Below, piece by piece: positions 16,652-26,851 of a stretch of 64,000 nt of DNA. The DNA lies in NCBI GenBank assembly GCA_947626675.1, contig CANQTC010000002.1, positions 1 through 64,000 on the forward strand. Reading direction: 5' to 3'. A program made the translations under genes and the position numbers. The stretch comes from an uncultured Coprococcus sp. Its GTDB lineage: Bacteria; Bacillota; Clostridia; Lachnospirales; Lachnospiraceae. Within the stretch, counting starts at the first letter, position 1. Each line of letters begins with the position of its first letter. The notes under the pieces were generated by a model. It did not search any database, had not been told where the DNA came from, and was given only the letters and a program-made list of their open reading frames with translations.

Positions 16652-17548
16652 ATGTGGAAATATGTTAAATTATCACTCGAAACGCATCTTTTCTTCGCAC
16701 GCATCATGAAGGAACATTCTCTTTTTCTGCTTGTTGGTTTCCCTGAAATCAATACAAAATATCGTGAAAAAGCAGACTGGTTTCGGACACAGTTTGAAGA
16801 AGGTCTGAAAGAAACGGTACATCTTGCAAATGGCATCGTAAATGCTGATGTACTAAGTTCCTGTGAAATCGTGACCGAGTTTACCATGAAAGCCGAAGAA
16901 CAGACAGAAAAGCTTACAGGCGTTCCTATTAACTGTCAGATTACTGCTGCCGAACACAAACTGCGCCCGGGAAATTCGTGTGGCATAAACAGGGAAATGG
17001 TACAAAAAGTAAGGGCGCTTAACAGACGAATGTTTCAGCTTGTAAACGGTCTGATTGAATTTAAGGAAAATGTTCTTCAGGAAGTGCTGTCCTGCAAACT
17101 ATACACATCAAATTATCCGCTCTTAATTGAGCATATTATTCGTGAAGCAAAGCTTTACCGTTCTACCATATCAGAGCTTGAACGAAACGGCTGCATTTCC
17201 TCATCTAACAGGAAATCAATGGAACAATTCTGGAATCAGATTATGATGGAGCATGCACAATTTATCAGGGGACTGTTAGACCCTACAGAATGTGAGCTGA
17301 TTGATACAGCAAATAAATTTGCCGATGACTACTGCAAGCTTATCAACCTTGCAAGGGAACGTGATATGTGTACAATGGATGAACTGACAAGAAAAACCAT
17401 TCAGACTACGAAAGCTTATCAGCAGTTCAAGACAGCAGGTACAGAAGGCATCATAGGCTGCAATATCCGCTCCGTCATTCTGCCGCTGCTCGCAGACCAC
17501 GTCTTGAGAGAGGCAAATCATTACCTGAGAATATTGAAAACGCCATAA
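16652..17548 (+). CDS. DUF2935 ferritin-like helical protein
   Basis: A 298-residue, mostly helical protein of two similar halves, each opening with a His/Glu-rich helix (ETHLFFARIMKEHSLFL; later FWNQIMMEHAQFIRGLLDP) and closing with another (LLIEHIIREAKLYRS; LLADHVLREANHYLR). This matches DUF2935, a Clostridia/Bacilli family with a ferritin-like, probably metal-binding bundle. It reads on the opposite strand to its surroundings and is followed after 16 bases by the multicopper oxidase gene, so the two are surely co-transcribed. A role in supplying or buffering metal for the oxidase is inferred. Confidence 0.7.
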   Translation: MWKYVKLSLETHLFFARIMKEHSLFLLVGFPEINTKYREKADWFRTQFEEGLKETVHLANGIVNADVLSSCEIVTEFTMKAEEQTEKLTGVPINCQITAAEHKLRPGNSCGINREMVQKVRALNRRMFQLVNGLIEFKENVLQEVLSCKLYTSNYPLLIEHIIREAKLYRSTISELERNGCISSSNRKSMEQFWNQIMMEHAQFIRGLLDPTECELIDTANKFADDYCKLINLARERDMCTMDELTRKTIQTTKAYQQFKTAGTEGIIGCNIRSVILPLLADHVLREANHYLRILKTP

Positions 17549-17564
17549 GAAGGAAGGTAACAAT

Positions 17565-20500
17565 ATGGAATTATGCCAATATCCTATAGAAGAAAATACG
17601 AGAATCTTCCATATTGAAGCAATACAGCTTCCAATCGTATACAACAAATATGGAGACCATGATTCAAATGGTCTGCTCTATGTATTAGAGGAAGATTCCG
17701 AAAGAATAAAGAGAGAGGCTCTCCGCAGATTTGAAATGAGTCCTCCGCAGCCCTATGAAGAGGTACGCCCTCTTGTTATCAGGGCAAATCTGGGCGATAC
17801 CATAAAGATACGCTTCAGACATAAACTAAAACGAAGACTTTCGATTCATGTACAGGGCCTTTCGTATGATATAAAAAACTCTGATGGTGCAAACGTGGGA
17901 TTTAATCCTGACAGCACAACAAACGAAGAAATCTGGTATACATGGTACGCCGCCGAAGAGGGTGTTTTCTTATTCCATGACATGGCAGATGCCCGAAGCA
18001 CTGAAGATGCTACAAATATTCATGGTTTGTTTGGCGCCATCATCGTAGAGCCGCCTTCGGCAATATGGACGAATCCTGAAACAGGTGAAGAGCTTGAAAG
18101 CGGACTGATGGCAGATATTTATCAGCCGGGAAAACCTGCATTTCGTGAATACAGCGTGTTCTTCCATGACGAACTGGAGATACTGAACAAAGACGGAGCG
18201 CCCCCTGTTGACCCACATACGAATCTGCCCTCGGCTACAACGGCAATCAGCTACCGTTCCGAACCAATGCGCAACCGAATGTCTATGACACATGAGCCGG
18301 CAGATTCCGGAGAAGATATCTCCATGAGTTCATGGGTATACGGAGACCCTGCACCGCCTATTCTTCATGCTTATGTAGGCGACCCTATAAAAATCAGGCT
18401 GGTTCATGGCGGAATAAAGGAAACGCATGTCTTTCATCTGCATAACCATCAATGGCGGCTTGAGTCTGAAAATCCGGTATCGACAATTCTGGATTCTATT
18501 TCCATCAGTCCGCAGGAATGTTATACTCTTGATATTTTGTATGGAGCAGGAAGTCTCAATCGTGTAATCGGTGATGTGATTTTCCATTGTCATCTCTATC
18601 CGCATTTTCATGAGGGAATGTGGACCTTACTGCGTATTCATGACCGACTTGAAGATGGTAGCGGTGAACTGCCTGATAAAACACCTGTCCCGCCGCTTCT
18701 GCCGCTTAAAGACAGGGAAGCTCCGCCCAAAAAGGATAAGCTGCATCCCGGATATCCGAATTTTATCAATGGCGAGCCGGGCGAAAGCCCTCTTCAGCCA
18801 CCTTTCGGTGTTTTGGATAAAGACGGAAACCCTATAAATGAACCTACACCGTTGGAAGAAGCTAATTTTGTGCCAAATGCCGTACCCGGCGCATTATATA
18901 CAGACACCTGCCCCTGTCATACTGCAAATGGAGAATGTTGTCAGAAAAACATAAAAATTTTTGAAATAGCTATGGTACAGGCGAAAATCACCTACAACAG
19001 CTATGGCTGGAACGACCCGCAAGGCCGCTTCTTTGTCCTTAAAGAGGAGCTGGAACGTCATGGCGGTCTTGAGGAGTATATAAAAAAGGTTGAGCAACAG
19101 AAAATACGGGTAGAGCCGCTGGTAATTCGTGCCAACGCGGGTGACTGTATTGAGCTGCATACGACAAATCTCCTGCCTGAATATATTGAGGAAAGTCCAT
19201 TCCAGCTTCGCACCAAAACAGATATCGTCGGTCATCATTTGCATCTGGTGAAATTTGATACCATTGTATCAGACGGTTCTGCCAACGGTTGGAATAATAT
19301 TGCAGGCGCAAGGAAATATGAAACACTGATTGAACGCTTTTTTGCAGACGAGGAACTGCGCACGATATTCTTCCACGACCATCTTTTTGCCAATTCCCAT
19401 CAACAGCATGGCCTGTTCGGTGCATTAATTATAGAAGAAGCGGGCGCTACCTTCCACAATCCTAAAAATGGTAAAGAACTCTGCTTCGGAACGCAGGCTG
19501 TAATAAAACGAAGAAACGGCACTTCATTTCGTGAGTTCGCATTATTTACCCACGATTTTGCACTTCTCTTTGACAAAGATGGAAACGCGCTGAATCCGCC
19601 CGCCGTACCCGGTTCGCATGACGACCCCGGCGTTATGGGCATTAACTATCGTGCCGAGCCAATGAGAGAACGTCTGCACAGAAAAGATGACCCTGCCTAC
19701 CTGTTCAGCTCATTTGTACATGGAGACCCTGCCACACCGATTTTGGAGAGCTATCCGGGTGATGAACTGATGATACGCCTTTTAGATGGCGCTCACGAGG
19801 AACAGCACGCCTTAAATATCACCGGAATGTCATGGCACCGGGAGCCTTCGGATTTAAAGTCACCGCTTACAGCATCACAAACACTGGGAATATCCGAAGC
19901 CTTTAGCCTGAATATAACAGAGCCATATGGCGCAGGTGATTATCTGTATTATTCCGGTGGTATAGACGACGCATGGCTCGGTCTATGGGGAATTATCCGC
20001 GTACACGACCGATATAAGAAAAATCTGAAACCACTATGCAAAAGAAAAAATCAAATTATGCCGCTTCCCCCTTGTCCGAAGCTTGGAGATGTTATCAGAC
20101 GTTATGAAATTGTGGCAATACAGACAAAGCTTATTTACAACCGATATGGCGATTATGACCCTGACGGTCTGGTATTTGTTCCGCTTGAAGATGCAGAGCT
20201 GGTGCTTGCGGGGAAATGCCAACCGAAACCATTGATTATACGGGCAAATACAGGCGACTGGATTGAAATAACACTTCATAATGCACTGAAACACAATGTA
20301 CCATATTATGACTACCCAAGAGTACCGCTTGATGAAAAGCATACCCCTTCAACGCGCGTTTCGCTGAATCCGCAATTTTTGCAATATGATGCGGCGAATG
20401 ATTCCGGAATAAACGTGGGATATAATCCAAAGGAACAGACCGTAGGAATCGGTGAAAGCCGCCGCTATCTCTGGCATGCTGACCGCGAGTACGGTGCATG

Positions 20501-21236
20501 TATCCTACAGTCCTTTGGCGATATGAGAAACCATCGTTATCATGGTCTGTTCGGTGCGGTGATTGTTGAACCTGCCGGAGCAAAATGGTACAGGAATTTT
20601 TCACTAAAGCGTGATGACTTTGCAGAACAGACCGTTGTAACCGCTCCCGGTATGGAGAGTTTCCGGGAATTTGTCTTATTTATACAAAACGGAATAAGAC
20701 TGCTTGATACAGAAGGCAACATTATTAAAACAGCGTCAGGCGATGCGGAAGAGCCTTTAGATGCAGAGGACACAGGAGAAAAGGGCTATAATTACCGTTC
20801 CGAACGTTTTGCCAACCGCCTGAAAAACGATAAACGTATATGGAAGGTCTTTAGCAGTAAAGTTCATGGCGAACCGTCAACACCGCTGTTTAAGGCTTAT
20901 TCAGGCGACAGGGTAATCTTCCGTACCATGATGCCTGCTGACAAACCGAGAAATACCTCCCTTGCAATACATGGGCATCTGTGGAAGGAACAGCCACAAG
21001 ACCCGTTTTCAAGAACAATTCCGATACAGGGAGCTATCAGTATCGGCAACAAATTTGATATGGAGTTAAAAGACGGCGCTTCCTGCCCTGGTGATTATCT
21101 ATATCGTTCCGGCAGCTTTGCCTGGGATGTAGAGTCCGGCATGTGGGGCATCTTCAGAGTACTGAAACGCTCGCTTGGCTGCAAATGCAGAGATGCCTGC
21201 GGCAAAATCAAGTGCCGCTTAAGCAGGAAAAAATAG
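17565..21236 (+). CDS. Giant six-cupredoxin multicopper oxidase-like protein
   Basis: At 1223 residues this is far longer than laccases (about 500) and close in size to six-domain proteins such as ceruloplasmin and the Mn oxidase MnxG. Three repeats, each of two cupredoxin folds, begin near 13, 464 and 840 (HIEAIQLPIVYNKYGDHD; EIAMVQAKITYNSYGWND; EIVAIQTKLIYNRYGDYD). Copper ligands occur only around the first junction: HVFHLH (288-293) and HCHLYPHFHEGM (341-352, type 1 site) in domain 2, then HLH (558-560) and HDH (604-606) in domain 3. Repeat 3 lacks them. There is no signal peptide. Cys clusters occur at 449-459 and at the C-terminus (CKCRDACGKIKC). The substrate is unknown; a spore-coat or oxygen/metal detoxifying role is possible. 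Confidence 0.8.
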   Translation: MELCQYPIEENTRIFHIEAIQLPIVYNKYGDHDSNGLLYVLEEDSERIKREALRRFEMSPPQPYEEVRPLVIRANLGDTIKIRFRHKLKRRLSIHVQGLSYDIKNSDGANVGFNPDSTTNEEIWYTWYAAEEGVFLFHDMADARSTEDATNIHGLFGAIIVEPPSAIWTNPETGEELESGLMADIYQPGKPAFREYSVFFHDELEILNKDGAPPVDPHTNLPSATTAISYRSEPMRNRMSMTHEPADSGEDISMSSWVYGDPAPPILHAYVGDPIKIRLVHGGIKETHVFHLHNHQWRLESENPVSTILDSISISPQECYTLDILYGAGSLNRVIGDVIFHCHLYPHFHEGMWTLLRIHDRLEDGSGELPDKTPVPPLLPLKDREAPPKKDKLHPGYPNFINGEPGESPLQPPFGVLDKDGNPINEPTPLEEANFVPNAVPGALYTDTCPCHTANGECCQKNIKIFEIAMVQAKITYNSYGWNDPQGRFFVLKEELERHGGLEEYIKKVEQQKIRVEPLVIRANAGDCIELHTTNLLPEYIEESPFQLRTKTDIVGHHLHLVKFDTIVSDGSANGWNNIAGARKYETLIERFFADEELRTIFFHDHLFANSHQQHGLFGALIIEEAGATFHNPKNGKELCFGTQAVIKRRNGTSFREFALFTHDFALLFDKDGNALNPPAVPGSHDDPGVMGINYRAEPMRERLHRKDDPAYLFSSFVHGDPATPILESYPGDELMIRLLDGAHEEQHALNITGMSWHREPSDLKSPLTASQTLGISEAFSLNITEPYGAGDYLYYSGGIDDAWLGLWGIIRVHDRYKKNLKPLCKRKNQIMPLPPCPKLGDVIRRYEIVAIQTKLIYNRYGDYDPDGLVFVPLEDAELVLAGKCQPKPLIIRANTGDWIEITLHNALKHNVPYYDYPRVPLDEKHTPSTRVSLNPQFLQYDAANDSGINVGYNPKEQTVGIGESRRYLWHADREYGACILQSFGDMRNHRYHGLFGAVIVEPAGAKWYRNFSLKRDDFAEQTVVTAPGMESFREFVLFIQNGIRLLDTEGNIIKTASGDAEEPLDAEDTGEKGYNYRSERFANRLKNDKRIWKVFSSKVHGEPSTPLFKAYSGDRVIFRTMMPADKPRNTSLAIHGHLWKEQPQDPFSRTIPIQGAISIGNKFDMELKDGASCPGDYLYRSGSFAWDVESGMWGIFRVLKRSLGCKCRDACGKIKCRLSRKK

Positions 21237-21260
21237 ATAAATATCGCTAAATGCTTCACC

Positions 21261-21297
21261 GGGGCTGTAAAAAAATTCAGAATTTTTTTACAGCCCC
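21261..21297. terminator. Bidirectional terminator between oxidase and ecfT
   Basis: GGGGCTGTAAAAAAATTC pairs perfectly with GAATTTTTTTACAGCCCC around a very short loop. The A and T runs inside the stem let it work in both directions, between two convergent genes. Confidence 0.85.
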
Positions 21298-21362
21298 GAA
21301 ACATATTATCAAATTAAATAGCTATAATTACATCAGAAGAAACATAGCATTTGAATATATGA

Positions 21363-22163
21363 TTAAAAACAAAATCGATGCGCAACAATAACAACTGTAT
21401 ATAAAAGCATTATTATATAAGCAAAATAATCTTCTTTTTCATATTTGAGAGGAGTCATTCTGCTTCTCCCCTCTCCTCCATGAAAACATCTTGCATCCAT
21501 CGCTTCTGCCAAATCGGCAGCACGTCTTATCGCAGAAACAAACAGCGGAATAAATACAGGCGTATAACTTTTTATCCTTTTCAATATATTTCCACTCTCA
21601 AAGTCCGCTCCTCTTGAAAGCTGCGCCTTCATGATTTTATCAAGCTCCTCCATGAATACAGGTATAAACCGAAGTGCGATTGTAAGCATCATCGCAAGCT
21701 CTGCCACAGGAACTTTAAATACCTTTAGAAAGCCAAGCGCCGCTTCCAGACCTGCCGCAAGGCTCATCGGCATCGTTGTATAGGTCATCACAGCCGAACC
21801 AAGTATCAGATATACCAGTCTGACCGTAACCTTTATCGTTGTATACAGGCTTCCCGTTGTTATATGAAGCTTCCATACCGTAAACAGTATATCCCCTGAA
21901 CCGTTAAACAGGCTGAATAATGCGGTGAACGCAATAAAAATCCATACCACCTTCAGTCCCCTTACCATATAAGTAAACGGAACTTTAGCCAAGCCTATAT
22001 AAACAGCAAGAAATGCCGTAGCAGCTATCAGCATATACAAATCATCACAAAAAAACAATGTTATTGCATATACCAATGTTATAAAAAGCTTACTTCTTGC
22101 ATCTAATCTGTGTATCAGAGATGTTGCATTATAATATTGTCCTATCGTAATATCCCTAATCAT
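21363..22163 (-). CDS. ecfT: ECF transporter transmembrane subunit EcfT
   Basis: About 266 residues with several membrane helices and the EcfT hallmarks: SLIHRLDARSKL at the N-terminus and the two coupling-helix motifs with Ala-Arg-Gly-like cores (AQLSRGADFESG; AEAMDARCFHGG) that contact the ATPases. It is the scaffold linking ATPases to vitamin-binding S components encoded elsewhere. The ATG at 22163 (MIRDITIGQYY) has GGAGA upstream and is preferred to a GTG that overlaps the ATPase gene. It is co-transcribed with the fused ATPase gene. Confidence 0.88.
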   Translation of the reverse strand: MIRDITIGQYYNATSLIHRLDARSKLFITLVYAITLFFCDDLYMLIAATAFLAVYIGLAKVPFTYMVRGLKVVWIFIAFTALFSLFNGSGDILFTVWKLHITTGSLYTTIKVTVRLVYLILGSAVMTYTTMPMSLAAGLEAALGFLKVFKVPVAELAMMLTIALRFIPVFMEELDKIMKAQLSRGADFESGNILKRIKSYTPVFIPLFVSAIRRAADLAEAMDARCFHGGEGRSRMTPLKYEKEDYFAYIIMLLYTVVIVAHRFCF

Positions 22164-22194
22164 ATCTTCTCCTGCCAAAACGCACAAATCATTA

Positions 22195-24024
22195 TCATTC
22201 ACCGATGTGTGTCTTTATTTCATTTACAACAGCTTCCAACTTGTTAGAAACAAGCGCCATTTCCGGCTTCATTTTTTGTTTAAATATATACATATCCGGA
22301 AGCGCAAGCTTATTTTCAGTGACAAACAGTTCATCAGCAAATGCCATATCCGGGTTTCCGTCAAATACAATGCAGCCGCTATTCATAACAATAAGTCTGT
22401 CAGCCACCTCATATACGTCATTCATGTCATGTGAAACCAATATGACCGTTGCATTTTCCCTGTTCTTAAAATCATTGATACACTGAAACAGCATATTTTT
22501 CCCCTCAAAATCCAAGCCTGCAACCGGTTCATCTAAAATCAGGATTTCAGGCTTATATGCCAATATTCCCGCCAAAGCAACGCGTTTCTTTTGCCCACCT
22601 GACAGTTCAAACGGTGATGCGGTAAAGTATTTCTCATCAATTCCTGTAATGCTTAATGCCTCTCTTGCCGCAAGCTCCGCCTGAGCTTTATCCATGCCAA
22701 AATTCTTTGGGCCATACATTACATCTTTCAGAACCGTATCCTCAAATAACTGATATTCAGGGTATTGAAATACAAAGCCGATTTTCCGCCGAAGCGCTTT
22801 CAGATTTCTTGTATTCACAACATCAATTCCTGAAACTACAAGCTTTCCTGATACAGGTCTGATTAATCCGTTCAACATCTGCAAAAGGGTACTTTTTCCT
22901 GAGCCTGTATGACCTGCTATGGCAACGATTTCCCCTCTCCTTACGGAAAAGGAAACATCTTTTACAGCACAGACAGATGTGTCACCTTTATTATAGGTAT
23001 ATGAAACATTTTCAGCCTGGATAATTGCAGTATCCTTTTCATAATTATCCATATGAATAACTGCCGCACCTTTTTCTAAATTATCCACATGCTTAAACGG
23101 CTTGGCTTTAAGATATTTCTTTAATGCCGCTGCCAGTTTGTCAAAAGCGTTCTCTCCGGCAGCCATATCTCCGCTTCCAATTCCAAATTCATTTCCGGCT
23201 TCAATTCCGCTTTCAATGCTGCCTTCAAAGCAAGAGCTGCTGAAATTCAATTCATCCGCTAATCTGTATACAAATGGTATCTCAATGCCATACAACTTAA
23301 GCTGTGCGGCTTTTTCCAAAAGAAGCTCCTGCGGCTTTTTGCAAAGCTTTACGCTTCCCTCCGACATCACATAAATATTATCTGCATAAAGCGCTTCCTT
23401 CATCTTATGCGTGATAAAAATAATCGTTATTTTTTGTTCCCTGTTCAGCCTTAAGGCAAGATTTAAAATATCCCTTGCGCCTGCCGGCTCAAGCATAGAG
23501 GTTGCCTCATCAAATACAATACAGGAAGGCCGCATCGCCATCACAGAAGCAATCGCCAAACGCTGCTTTTGTCCACCACTTAACATTGAAGTATTTCTGT
23601 CTATGTAAGCGGACATTCCTGTAAGTTCAAGCGCATGATGTACTTCCTTCCATATTTTTTCGGATTCCATACCGATATTTTCCAGTCCAAATCCAACGTC
23701 TTCCGATACGGAATTGCCAACTATCTGATTGTCAGGGTTTTGAAACACCATACCAACCTTTTTTCTGATATCTAAAAGATTGGCTTCATCAGCCGCATCT
23801 TTTCCGGCTATAATCACGCTGCCTTCATCGGCTGAAAGCAATCCATTCATATGTCTTGCTAAAGTCGATTTTCCAGAGCCATTCCTGCCCATAATGGCAA
23901 TAATGCTTCCTTTATCAGCCATAATGTCCGCATCCTTCACAGCAAAATGCTCACCGATAACATTTCCGTCAGAATCCTTTATATTAAATTTGTGTGATAA
24001 CTGCTTAATATCTATAAAAGCCAT
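22195..24024 (-). CDS. Fused EcfA1-EcfA2 ATPase of the ECF vitamin transporter
   Basis: A 609-residue protein with two complete ABC ATPase domains in one chain. Domain 1 (about 1-240) has Walker A GRNGSGKST, the LSGGQKQR signature and a CIVFDEATSML Walker B. Domain 2 (about 345-609) has GHTGSGKST, LSGGQKKR and ILILDEPVAGLD. A 100-residue acidic and Gly-rich linker joins them. In most Firmicutes the two are separate genes, ecfA1 and ecfA2, in this same place after rplQ, so this is a gene fusion giving a fixed heterodimer. It energises uptake of vitamins through exchangeable S components. The EcfT gene follows closely. Confidence 0.88.
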   Translation of the reverse strand: MAFIDIKQLSHKFNIKDSDGNVIGEHFAVKDADIMADKGSIIAIMGRNGSGKSTLARHMNGLLSADEGSVIIAGKDAADEANLLDIRKKVGMVFQNPDNQIVGNSVSEDVGFGLENIGMESEKIWKEVHHALELTGMSAYIDRNTSMLSGGQKQRLAIASVMAMRPSCIVFDEATSMLEPAGARDILNLALRLNREQKITIIFITHKMKEALYADNIYVMSEGSVKLCKKPQELLLEKAAQLKLYGIEIPFVYRLADELNFSSSCFEGSIESGIEAGNEFGIGSGDMAAGENAFDKLAAALKKYLKAKPFKHVDNLEKGAAVIHMDNYEKDTAIIQAENVSYTYNKGDTSVCAVKDVSFSVRRGEIVAIAGHTGSGKSTLLQMLNGLIRPVSGKLVVSGIDVVNTRNLKALRRKIGFVFQYPEYQLFEDTVLKDVMYGPKNFGMDKAQAELAAREALSITGIDEKYFTASPFELSGGQKKRVALAGILAYKPEILILDEPVAGLDFEGKNMLFQCINDFKNRENATVILVSHDMNDVYEVADRLIVMNSGCIVFDGNPDMAFADELFVTENKLALPDMYIFKQKMKPEMALVSNKLEAVVNEIKTHIGE

Positions 24025-24103
24025 CTTTCAAGCTCCCTTACAAACAAAACTCTACTGTCGCAACGATTCCGTTCATTGCCACAAGCAACGCAAATTAACA
24101 TAG

Positions 24104-24148
24104 GCAAAAAAAGGGCTGAAAGCACAATATTTTTGTACTAACAGCCCT
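24104..24148 (-). terminator. Terminator behind rplQ
   Basis: On the minus strand AGGGCTG ... CAGCCCT is followed by seven T. It closes the alpha operon, so the ecf genes must have their own promoter or rely on read-through. Confidence 0.75.
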
Positions 24149-24163
24149 CTTTTTATGTTGTAA

Positions 24164-24700
24164 TTAAACTAACTCAAGAACAACTTCCATAGCCTGGTCA
24201 CCTTTACGCTGACCAATCTTGATAATTCTTGTATAACCACCGTTACGACCTGCATACTTTGTACCATACTCGTCAAATAACTTTGCAGTTAAATCAACCT
24301 TCTTTGTACCGGCTTTTTTACCGGCAGCTTCTGTAGGTACCTCTACTACAGGATATAATACCTTAAGCATTTCTCTTCTTGCATGAAGTCTTGATGGCTG
24401 GTCTTTCTTAACCTTCTTCTCAACTGTGTCATATACAGTAACTTTCTTACCGTCTACAACCTCTTTCACTCTCTTGCCATCTTTGTCTTTCTTTGCAACC
24501 TTAGCCATTACAGTAACTTCATCATAGTTATCCTTTTCCTTAACGGCTAATGTAATAAGCTTTTCTGCAATCTTAACAACTTCCTTAGCTCTTGCTTCTG
24601 TTGTCTTAATCTTGCCATGATATAATAACTGTGTTACCTGATTACGAAGCAATGCCTTTCTCTGTGCGCTTGCTTTTCCAAGTTTTCTATACTTTGCCAT
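24164..24700 (-). CDS. rplQ: 50S ribosomal protein L17
   Basis: MAKYRKLGKASAQRKALLRNQ at the start and a C-terminal YTRIIKIGQRKGDQAMEVVLEL identify L17, which sits near the polypeptide exit tunnel. At 178 residues it is longer than the usual 115-130. The extra length is a charged insertion in the middle (KDKDGKRVKEVVDGKK and following), in frame and flanked by good L17 sequence. It is the last gene of the alpha operon, after rpoA. Confidence 0.95.
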   Translation of the reverse strand: MAKYRKLGKASAQRKALLRNQVTQLLYHGKIKTTEARAKEVVKIAEKLITLAVKEKDNYDEVTVMAKVAKKDKDGKRVKEVVDGKKVTVYDTVEKKVKKDQPSRLHARREMLKVLYPVVEVPTEAAGKKAGTKKVDLTAKLFDEYGTKYAGRNGGYTRIIKIGQRKGDQAMEVVLELV

Positions 24701-24771
24701 GTTTTTATTTCCTCCTTACCCTATCGGGTCTTCACTGTGCCTACTATTCTTCAGCGTGAGTGGTATCTGTA

Positions 24772-25728
24772 TTAGTCATCATTTGCATTCAGGGATAAAC
24801 CTAATTCTTTCAGCTTTGCTAATACTTCATCTAATGATTTACGACCGAGGTTACGAACCTTCATCATATCCTCAGGAGTCTTATTAATTAATTCTTCAAC
24901 GGTATTGATTCCGGCTCTCTTTAAGCAGTTGTATGAACGAACTGATAATTCAAGTTCATCAATATTCATCTCAAGAACTTTTTCCTTTTCGTCTGTTGTG
25001 CTTTCAACCATAACATCAACGGATTTCGCATTTTCTGATAAATCAACGAAAAGATTTAAGTGCTCTACAAGTACCCTTGCTGCAAGACTTACAGCTTCGT
25101 CTGGAGCTAATGCGCCATTTGTAAATACATCAAGCGTCAGCTTATCATAATCTGTAACCTGACCGACACGAGTATTCTGTACTGTAAGATTTACTCTTTC
25201 TACTGGTGTATATATTGAATCGATAGCGATAACATCTATTGGCGCTTCAGCTTCTTTATTCTTATCTGAACCAACGTAACCACGACCATTTCCAATCGTA
25301 AGTTCCATCTCAAGCTTTGCATCCGGTCCGCTTAAATTAGCAATTACCAAATCCGGATTTATAATCTCTAAATCACCATCTACATGTATATCTGATGCTT
25401 TTACAACGCGTTCACCACTAACATCTATATATGCCTGCTTCGTTTCGCGTGTAAGTGAGTTATTTTTAATAACAAGTGATTTGATGTTCATGATAAGCTC
25501 TGTAACATCTTCCTTTACACCAGGAATTGAGCTGAACTCGTGTAAAACACCTTTTATCTTAACATGTGTTACAGCCGAACCTGGTAATGAAGAAAGCATA
25601 ATTCTTCTAAGCGAATTACCAAGCGTTGTACCATAACCTCTCTCTAAAGGCTCTACTACAAATCTGCCATACTTGTCATCATCTGAAATCTCAGCTATCT
25701 CAATTTTGGGTTTCTCAAACTCAAACAT
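24772..25728 (-). CDS. rpoA: RNA polymerase alpha subunit
   Basis: A 318-residue alpha subunit. The N-terminal assembly domain ([20 protein letters not shown]) makes the dimer on which beta and beta' build. After a linker comes the C-terminal DNA-binding domain (about 245-310: [34 protein letters not shown]), which reads UP elements and contacts activators. It lies between rpsD and rplQ in standard order. Confidence 0.97.
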   Translation of the reverse strand: MFEFEKPKIEIAEISDDDKYGRFVVEPLERGYGTTLGNSLRRIMLSSLPGSAVTHVKIKGVLHEFSSIPGVKEDVTELIMNIKSLVIKNNSLTRETKQAYIDVSGERVVKASDIHVDGDLEIINPDLVIANLSGPDAKLEMELTIGNGRGYVGSDKNKEAEAPIDVIAIDSIYTPVERVNLTVQNTRVGQVTDYDKLTLDVFTNGALAPDEAVSLAARVLVEHLNLFVDLSENAKSVDVMVESTTDEKEKVLEMNIDELELSVRSYNCLKRAGINTVEELINKTPEDMMKVRNLGRKSLDEVLAKLKELGLSLNANDD

Positions 25729-25781
25729 TCAAGCCCCTCCTTTATGGGTATTTAACTGCTACACTCCAGTAATACCAGTTA

Positions 25782-26375
25782 TTACTTAGAATATAACTCG
25801 ACAATAAGGGTCTCATTTACAGGAACATCAATCTGCTCTCTATTTGGCTTCTCAACAACTTCTCCTGAAAGATTTTCTCTGTCAGCAGTAAGCCATCCCG
25901 GAACAAGATGTCCTTCTGTTGCTGCCATTATATCCTTATATCTCTGAAGAGACTTGCTCTTCTCTCTGATTTCAATCTTATCACCAGGCTTAACTGAGTA
26001 TGATGGAATATTAACTTTCTTACCATTTACAAGAACATGCTTATGGTCAACAATCTGTCTTGCTTCTCTTCTTGTTCTTGCAAATCCTAATCTGAATATT
26101 ACATTATCAAGTCTTAACTCAAGTAATGTCATAAGGTTAGGACCTGTTAAACCTTTCTGCTGTTCTGCCTTAGCATAAAGATTACGGAAAGGCTTCTCTA
26201 ATACGCCGTAGATGAATTTTGCCTTCTGCTTTTCACGAAGCTGAAGTCCATATTCACTCATCTTCTTGTTCGCTCTTGTTGATTTTCTTCTTGATTTCTT
26301 ATCTATTCCGAGATACATTGGCTCCATGCCTAAAGATCTGCATCTCTTAAGAACTGGGGTTCTATCTACTGCCAT
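25782..26375 (-). CDS. rpsD: 30S ribosomal protein S4
   Basis: A 197-residue S4 with an S4 RNA-binding domain ([23 protein letters not shown]). It starts 30S assembly on the 5' domain of 16S rRNA. The N-terminus ([13 protein letters not shown]) has only one Cys and so lacks the full zinc knuckle seen in some bacteria. In Bacilli rpsD stands alone with its own leader, whereas here it is inside the alpha operon between rpsK and rpoA as usual in Clostridia. Confidence 0.96.
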   Translation of the reverse strand: MAVDRTPVLKRCRSLGMEPMYLGIDKKSRRKSTRANKKMSEYGLQLREKQKAKFIYGVLEKPFRNLYAKAEQQKGLTGPNLMTLLELRLDNVIFRLGFARTRREARQIVDHKHVLVNGKKVNIPSYSVKPGDKIEIREKSKSLQRYKDIMAATEGHLVPGWLTADRENLSGEVVEKPNREQIDVPVNETLIVELYSK

Positions 26376-26394
26376 CTTGTCTTGTACCTCCTAA

Positions 26395-26790
26395 TTATAC
26401 TCTTCTTCTTTTTGGTGGACGGCATCCGTTATGTGGTACCGGTGTTACGTCTCTGATACTTACTACATCTATTCCACAAGCTGAAAGCGCACGAATTGCT
26501 GCCTCTCTTCCTGAACCAGGACCTTTTACCATAACATCAACTGTCTTCAAACCGTAAGGTGCAGCAGCTTTTGCAGCCGTCTCTGCAGCCATCTGAGCAG
26601 CATATGGAGTTGACTTCTTAGAACCTTTAAATCCTAAACCACCTGCGCTTGCCCATGAAAGAGCATTACCTTCAGCGTCTGTTAATGTAACGATTGTATT
26701 ATTGAAAGATGACTGAATATGTGCCTGTCCATGCTGAACACTTTTTCTGACACGCTTCTTAGTCACTTTTTTAGTAGCCTGTTTAGCCAT
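26395..26790 (-). CDS. rpsK: 30S ribosomal protein S11
   Basis: A 131-residue S11 ([20 protein letters not shown]-terminal [13 protein letters not shown]). It lines the RNA-exit side of the 30S platform and meets the Shine-Dalgarno helix. It stands 61 bases behind rpsM with its own strong ribosome binding site. Confidence 0.96.
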   Translation of the reverse strand: MAKQATKKVTKKRVRKSVQHGQAHIQSSFNNTIVTLTDAEGNALSWASAGGLGFKGSKKSTPYAAQMAAETAAKAAAPYGLKTVDVMVKGPGSGREAAIRALSACGIDVVSIRDVTPVPHNGCRPPKRRRV

Positions 26791-26851
26791 TAACTTAAAC
26801 CTCCTATGGTTTTTTCAAAATTAAACAAATGTATATTGTTCTATCTAAAAA

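Noticed and set aside
24164-24700. Frameshift in rplQ because the protein is too long
   Set aside because: The extra residues are in frame, charged and flanked by intact L17 sequence, as in an insertion variant.
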